Origin: Proteiniphilum sp.
GTDB taxonomy: Bacteria > Bacteroidota > Bacteroidia > Bacteroidales > Dysgonomonadaceae
Length of the DNA stretch: 7,356 nt
Direction of reading: 5' to 3'
NCBI GenBank assembly: GCA_031284475.1
Contig: JAISZV010000131.1
Location: 1-7,356, forward strand
Shown in pieces: positions 6,216 through 7,356 of this stretch. A model generated the notes under the pieces. It had not been told where the DNA came from. It made no database searches and saw nothing but the letters and a program-made list of their open reading frames with translations. Position 1 is the first letter of the stretch. Each line of letters begins with the position of its first letter. The position numbers and the translations under genes were made by a program.

Positions 6216-7356
6216 TCAATTCAAATCAAACTTATTGAGCCTGCCTTTCCATATATCCACAAGTTGGGTATTGGATGAAGATATTCCGCCGAATATCCAT
6301 ATATAATTGTTTGCATCGGTAATTACCGAAGCATTAGTCCTTTCTGTAAAGTCGCTTGGTAAAGCCTGATTTTCTCCGGCTTCGAGCCATTCCACACCAT
6401 AATTCTCCGAATACATCAATAGATTTTTTCCGGCAGATGTTGTGATCAGGTAGGGCTTGTCATCGTAAAAAAAGAAGCTGCACCCTTTCAAGATCGCCTC
6501 TGCCGGCCTTTTTGATGCGATATATTTAATAGCGCCTTCATCTTCCTGTATTACCCATATATCGTTATTGGGGGTATTATCTGCTTTTGTTCCGCCTGAG
6601 AGGTAGATGAATTTGGTGGCATAAGAAGTGCTGCTTTCTATTTTTATTGCCGAAAAATCCGTGACCGGCATATTGGCCGGAATATCGTTCATCAGGGTGA
6701 TTTCCGAGAAGTCATTGTCTGTATGGGCAAATTTAAGTATTCCGCTGTGATTCACCCCTACCAGAATATTTCCGGAAGAGGTGGAAGGAAGCTCGCCATA
6801 GAGCGCTATCACTTCATAATCTGTTTGAACCGAACTCCAGTTGACGCCGTCGGGCGATTGATATACTGAGCCCGAAGCCGTATCAAGCGCATAAATGGCG
6901 CTCCCGGATGTGATAAGCGACGAAAGTTCGATAGTATAAGGCATTCCGGAGAGGCTGATTACTTCCCAGTTTTCGCTGCCGGGAGCGAGTGTTGAGACAG
7001 CTTTCATTTCCGTTCCCGACCGGTAATAGGTGAAAATCCGGCTATTACAGGCGATGGTCTTTTGGCTTGTTACCGGAGGAGTAAGGTAATTTTCCCTGAT
7101 TTTTTCCCAAGCGATAATGTAAGGATCCTCCTGGTATATGTTCAGTTGAAACTTATAGTCTTTTGTTGTTACGCCATCGGAAGCATAGGTTTTGATCTCA
7201 CGCAACCTGAGAATAGGGATTGAATCCGACTTGTTCCAGTAGTAGGTACTGTCCTGATCGCCGAGTTTGAGTTGTATTCCGGTAAATGAATAATAACTAT
7301 CTGAACTTGTGATTGTCAGTATCACGCTGTCCACATGGAAAAGATAGGGTAGCGGC
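6216..7356 (-). CDS. DUF6242-like surface protein with kelch-like repeats, N-terminus outside the window
   Basis: The frame is open to the right edge, so the gene is 5'-truncated by the window; 379 residues are visible. A GTG at 7334 is an in-frame codon, not a supported start, since the frame continues upstream as PLPYLFHVDSV. The visible start (DSVILTIT, then TYYWNKSDSIPILRLREIKTY and TKDYKFQLNIYQEDP) resembles the N-terminal beta domain of Bacteroidetes DUF6242 proteins, which are usually lipoproteins. The rest reads like a beta-propeller: YALDTASGSVYQSPDGVNWS, YLSGGTKADNTPNNDIWVI, LMYSENYGVEWLEAG and IWIFGGISSSNTQLVDIW, each with a Gly-Gly or Asp-Gly-Val-x-Trp turn typical of kelch/sialidase-type blades. 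No catalytic residues can be assigned and the function is unknown. The signal peptide, probably a lipobox, would be in the missing part. The family assignment is from memory of its style and position. Confidence 0.7.
   Translation of the reverse strand, partial: PLPYLFHVDSVILTITSSDSYYSFTGIQLKLGDQDSTYYWNKSDSIPILRLREIKTYASDGVTTKDYKFQLNIYQEDPYIIAWEKIRENYLTPPVTSQKTIACNSRIFTYYRSGTEMKAVSTLAPGSENWEVISLSGMPYTIELSSLITSGSAIYALDTASGSVYQSPDGVNWSSVQTDYEVIALYGELPSTSSGNILVGVNHSGILKFAHTDNDFSEITLMNDIPANMPVTDFSAIKIESSTSYATKFIYLSGGTKADNTPNNDIWVIQEDEGAIKYIASKRPAEAILKGCSFFFYDDKPYLITTSAGKNLLMYSENYGVEWLEAGENQALPSDFTERTNASVITDANNYIWIFGGISSSNTQLVDIWKGRLNKFDLN

Overview
The window looks like chromosomal core sequence from a member of the Bacteroidetes, most likely order Bacteroidales (Porphyromonadaceae/Dysgonomonadaceae-like). 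The evidence is the gene order, signal peptides that end in Ala before a Gln, promoters of the Bacteroidetes type (TTTG, about 20 bases, TAnnTTTG) and the absence of clear Shine-Dalgarno sites. The genus assignment is inference.

All six clear genes lie on the minus strand, so transcription runs from right to left. In that order they are: a DUF6242-like protein cut by the right window edge (6216-7356), a PorG/DUF6089-like outer-membrane beta-barrel protein (5426-6133), the isoprenyl diphosphate synthase uppS (4657-5406), the outer-membrane assembly protein bamA (1867-4536), and two paralogous Skp/OmpH-type periplasmic chaperones (1101-1613 and 524-1030). A good -7 element precedes bamA and a near-consensus promoter precedes the last skp gene. 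A strong stem-loop at 464-501 closes the cluster.

The cluster makes functional sense as an envelope-building unit. Skp proteins carry unfolded outer-membrane proteins across the periplasm, BamA inserts them, PorG-type proteins are outer-membrane parts of the type IX secretion system, and UppS makes the lipid carrier for peptidoglycan and surface glycans. The same order porG-uppS-bamA-skp-skp is familiar from Porphyromonas gingivalis, so this is a conserved arrangement and not a newly found system.

The left 523 bases carry no large gene. They hold two plus-strand terminator-like hairpins, a possible 50-codon reading frame (217-369, plus) ending just before the second hairpin, a perfect 17-base tandem duplication (421-454) and the cluster terminator. 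The 253-base gap between bamA and the first skp contains a recurring TGCTTCGC motif and a small hairpin with a T-run. The most distinctive coding oddity is a Gly/Tyr-rich repetitive insertion in the BamA barrel. I see no rRNA, tRNA, CRISPR array, complete insertion sequence or defence system.
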